A stretch of 8,713 nucleotides of DNA from an uncultured Thalassolituus sp. (GTDB lineage Bacteria; Pseudomonadota; Gammaproteobacteria; Pseudomonadales; Oceanobacteraceae). Each line of letters opens with the position of its first letter. Positions within the stretch are counted from its first letter, which is position 1. Below, one piece after another: positions 6,389 through 8,713 of the stretch. Location: positions 1-8,713 of the forward strand of contig CAJXIT010000139.1 in assembly GCA_913054055.1 (NCBI GenBank), in the 5' to 3' direction. The notes under the pieces were generated by a model, which was not told the origin of the DNA, searched no databases, and saw only the letters and a program-made list of their open reading frames with translations. Both the position numbers and the translations under genes were made by a program.

Positions 6389-7123
6389 ATGAAAATAGCT
6401 AGTATTCACCAACCACATTACCACCCATGGCTGGGTTTATTAGATAAAATTGCCCATTCCAATGTGCACATTGTATTAGATGATGTGCAGTTTCGACGTC
6501 GTAATTACCACAACCGGGCCCAATATAACTTAAACGGTGAAAGCCAGCTGCTCACCCTTCCCGTTCAAAATAAGGGCCTGCAAACCCATGGCCTTAAAAT
6601 TAATGAGATGAACATTACATCTCAAAAAGACTTACAAAAGAACTTTAAAACGCTTCAACACCGCTACGGCAAAACCCCGGGCTGGCAGCTTATTGCCGAC
6701 GAGCTAAATCTTATTTATCAAACTCACGAAGATTCTCTGCTTCAATTGAATTTAAAGCTTTTACAATTAATGCTTAAGTGCTTCAAAATCAACACCCCCG
6801 TGATACTTGCCTCAACACACGGTGTAAGCAGTGTACGCAACCAACGCTTAGTGGATTTATGTCTAAAAACAAAAGCGGATATTTATTTATCTGGTAATGG
6901 GGCTAAGAAGTACATGGACGACGCTTTATTTAAAAGCCATGGCATAAACGTTAAATACCAAAATTTTAATCACCCCTCTTATTTACAACAGAAAGATTCT
7001 AATTTTATTCCTGGGTGCTTAGCGTTGGACTGGTATTGTTTACACCCTAACGATGCAAGTATTTGGTTTAAAGAACAGTGTTCAAATTCTATTGAAGGCA
7101 AGGAGTTTAGCCTTGCACTCTAA
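6389..7123 (+). CDS. WbqC-family protein
   Basis: A 244-residue cytoplasmic protein of the WbqC family, whose members occur in O-antigen, capsule and glycolipid clusters and whose biochemical role is poorly defined. Family hallmarks: N-terminal MKIASIHQPHYHPWLGLLDKI, DDVQFRRRNYHNRAQ at 31-45, LTLPV at 55-59, IYLSGNGAKKYMD at 165-177, and YQNFNHPSYLQ at 190-200. The usual closing element S-x-LDLLFN appears diverged here (LALDWYCLHPND at 211-222). The ATG at 6389 is chosen because family members begin M-x(2-4)-HQP-x-Y-x-PW; a TTG at 6356 would add 11 unconserved residues. The ribosome binding site is odd: AAGGA lies 17 nt upstream and AGG abuts the ATG. The flippase gene follows at once, so the two probably share a transcript. 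Confidence 0.88.
   Translation: MKIASIHQPHYHPWLGLLDKIAHSNVHIVLDDVQFRRRNYHNRAQYNLNGESQLLTLPVQNKGLQTHGLKINEMNITSQKDLQKNFKTLQHRYGKTPGWQLIADELNLIYQTHEDSLLQLNLKLLQLMLKCFKINTPVILASTHGVSSVRNQRLVDLCLKTKADIYLSGNGAKKYMDDALFKSHGINVKYQNFNHPSYLQQKDSNFIPGCLALDWYCLHPNDASIWFKEQCSNSIEGKEFSLAL
7098..7116 (+). promoter_or_regulatory. Ribosome binding site inside a hairpin before the ABC flippase gene
   Basis: AAGGAG (7100-7105) is a strong Shine-Dalgarno sequence. It is 19 nt from the ATG at 7125 but only 7 nt from an in-frame TTG at 7113, which would add MHSN to the protein. GCAAGG (7098-7103) and CCTTGC (7111-7116) form a perfect 6-bp stem covering both the Shine-Dalgarno and the TTG, so initiation may depend on ribosomes finishing the WbqC gene. 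Confidence 0.5.
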
Positions 7124-7124
7124 C

Positions 7125-8696
7125 ATGTCGAAAATCATTTCCCTGCTTGAACCATCCGATAAAATCATATTATCGGTATTAGTCTGTATATCCATAATCA
7201 ATGGTGTCTTTCAAACATTTGGCCTGATTTCTATCATGCCTTTTATTGCCTTAATTTCCGACCCTAGCATCAGTGATTCTCACGAATACATCATTTTTAT
7301 TAAAAACTATTTAAACATCGAAAGCCATCAGGAAATGCTCATGTACTTTGGAGGATTTAGCTTACTCTCCTTAGTGATCAGTAATACTGTCATCATTCTT
7401 AACTACTGGCTGAGCCTTTGGTTTTTTAATCAATTTGGCCTTAAAATTTCAACCCAATTATTAAAAAGGTATTTAAATAATCACCCTCATGCATTTTATC
7501 AACATTCGATTTCAAAATTAAGCAAACGTATTTTTAGCGATGTAGACAGAGCCATCATAGGTTCGTTGCTAGCTTATACCTCTATTTTTACTGACATATT
7601 TGTTCTGTGCATCATTTCAGCCTTACTACTTTACATCAACCCCATGATCACGCTTTTAACAATTACGGCGCTCATTAGTAGTTACATTCTGGTATACCTA
7701 GTATTGGCTAAAAAAATAGACACCTTAGGAAAAGGATTCACCCATGATGAAGAATCTATCTACAGTATCATCAAACAATCTTTAACATTTTATAAAGAGA
7801 TAAAAATATCAAGTAAACAAGACTATTTTTTGAATCGCTATGTAAAATCGGCCAAGAATCTCTATAAAGGATCCACTCAATTTTACACTTTGAAGTTCAT
7901 CCCTATTCAAATTATAGAACTGTTAATATTTTCTATCATTTTATTAATGGCAGGCTATCTTTCGATCAACACTGAGAATACTGCGATCACAATCACCACT
8001 ATTTCCGTCTATGCAATCTCTGCTTATCGACTCGTGCCCATCATTAAAAATATCTTTGATAGCACAGAAGAAATTCTACATGCAAAATCTATTATCAAAC
8101 CTCTTTTAGAGGAAATAGCTTCGGATACTGGAAACACAAATGCGGCGCAAGAAACAATCACATTTAACCATAAAATTGACCTTAGAAATATTACATTCAC
8201 CTACCAAGATAATAAAACAGCCACGCTGAACGACTTAAACCTATCTTTCCAGCACTCAGGACTAACCTGTATCATTGGTAAAAGCGGCATCGGAAAATCC
8301 ACTCTATTAGATATCATCATGGGCGTATTTCCAGCAACATCTGGTAATATCCTCATTGATAGCACCTACCTAACTAAAACAAACCTAACCTCCTGGCAAA
8401 GTCAAATTGGATACGTTCCTCAAAAAATTCAGTTATTAGAGTCTAGTGTTAAAAGTAACATTGCATTTGCTGAGTTTGAACAGGATATTGATATGAAAAG
8501 AGTGCAAAAAGCGGCTAAGATTGCATGCATAAATGAGTTAATTGAAGATCAATTAAAAGATGGCTATGACACCATAATTGGAGATGGAGGAAAAACTCTA
8601 AGTGGTGGCGAAGTACAAAGAATTGGCATCGCCAGAGCATTATATAAAAACCCTAAATTGATCATACTTGATGAAGCCACTAACGCACTGGATAAC
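7125..8696 (+). CDS. PglK/MsbA-type ABC transporter, fused permease and ATPase (3' truncated), putative glycolipid flippase
   Basis: An inner-membrane half-transporter with membrane and ATPase domains on one chain, likely moving a lipid-linked glycan. The opening LLEPSDKIILSVLVCISIINGVFQTFGLISIMPFIALISDP is of PglK type, written here as one stretch of successive short segments: LLEPSDKIIL, then GVFQTFGLISIMPFIAL. Hydrophobic segments lie near 13-45, 74-100, 148-195 and 262-300. The ATPase follows from about 350: Walker A GKSGIGKST at 385-393, Q-loop VPQK with Gln433, signature LSGGE at 492-496, Walker B LIILDE with Glu517, and D-loop ALD. It begins 1 nt after the WbqC stop. ATG 7125 matches the family start, but TTG 7113 has the better ribosome binding site. 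About 524 residues are genomic; the frame stays open into adapter bases, so the last 40-60 residues, including the H-loop, are missing from the assembly. The specific substrate is unknown. Confidence 0.88.
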
Positions 8697-8713
8697 AGAT
8701 CGGAAGAGCGTCG
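8697..8713. other. Illumina adapter sequence left at contig end (not genomic)
   Basis: The final 17 bases, AGATCGGAAGAGCGTCG, are identical to the start of the standard Illumina TruSeq adapter (the common AGATCGGAAGAGC followed by GTCG of the universal-adapter complement). The match begins exactly where the ABC transporter would be expected to continue past its D-loop, and the terminal residues R-S-E-E-R are translated adapter. The window therefore ends at a raw contig end. Confidence 0.93.

Overview
The window reads as a chromosomal stretch from a moderately AT-rich marine-type gammaproteobacterium. The protein flavour (a YdcH/DUF465 protein, an FbpBC-type iron transporter, a ZnuD-type zinc receptor operon, a perfect CRP-like operator core) fits Oceanospirillales/Alteromonadales-like bacteria, but the genus cannot be fixed from the sequence. 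The right edge is a raw contig end: the last 17 bases match Illumina adapter and are not genomic.

Layout, left to right. (1) 2-1839, plus strand: the C-terminal part of an FbpB-type ferric-iron ABC permease, cut by the window start, overlapping by 4 bp the complete FbpC-type ATPase. The periplasmic binding protein would lie further left. (2) 1885-2130, minus strand: a small DUF465/YdcH-family protein, convergent with fbpC. (3) 6197-2337, minus strand: a three-gene metal operon. It reads, in transcription order, a small His/Cys-rich membrane-anchored protein resembling DUF2946-type zinc chaperones, a His/acid-rich lipoprotein with possible beta-propeller character, and a ZnuD-type TonB-dependent outer-membrane receptor. 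A rho-independent terminator follows at 2187-2220. (4) 6198-6388: a divergent intergenic region with a candidate minus-strand promoter, a 24-bp near-perfect palindrome and a perfect TGTGA-N6-TCACA CRP-like core. (5) 6389-8696, plus strand: a WbqC-family protein followed 1 nt later by a PglK/MsbA-type ABC flippase that runs off the end. This looks like the start of a surface-polysaccharide or glycan locus and is missed if only complete ORFs are considered.

How the genes work together. FbpBC would import iron across the inner membrane. The minus-strand operon looks like the outer-membrane and periplasmic half of zinc acquisition: the receptor brings metal across the outer membrane, while the lipoprotein and the small protein carry metal-ligand clusters suited to buffering or handing it on. 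No inner-membrane zinc ABC transporter is present here, so that step must be encoded elsewhere. The least described part is the middle lipoprotein, with three separate His/Glu clusters and four cysteines. WbqC and the flippase form a separate envelope-glycan unit.
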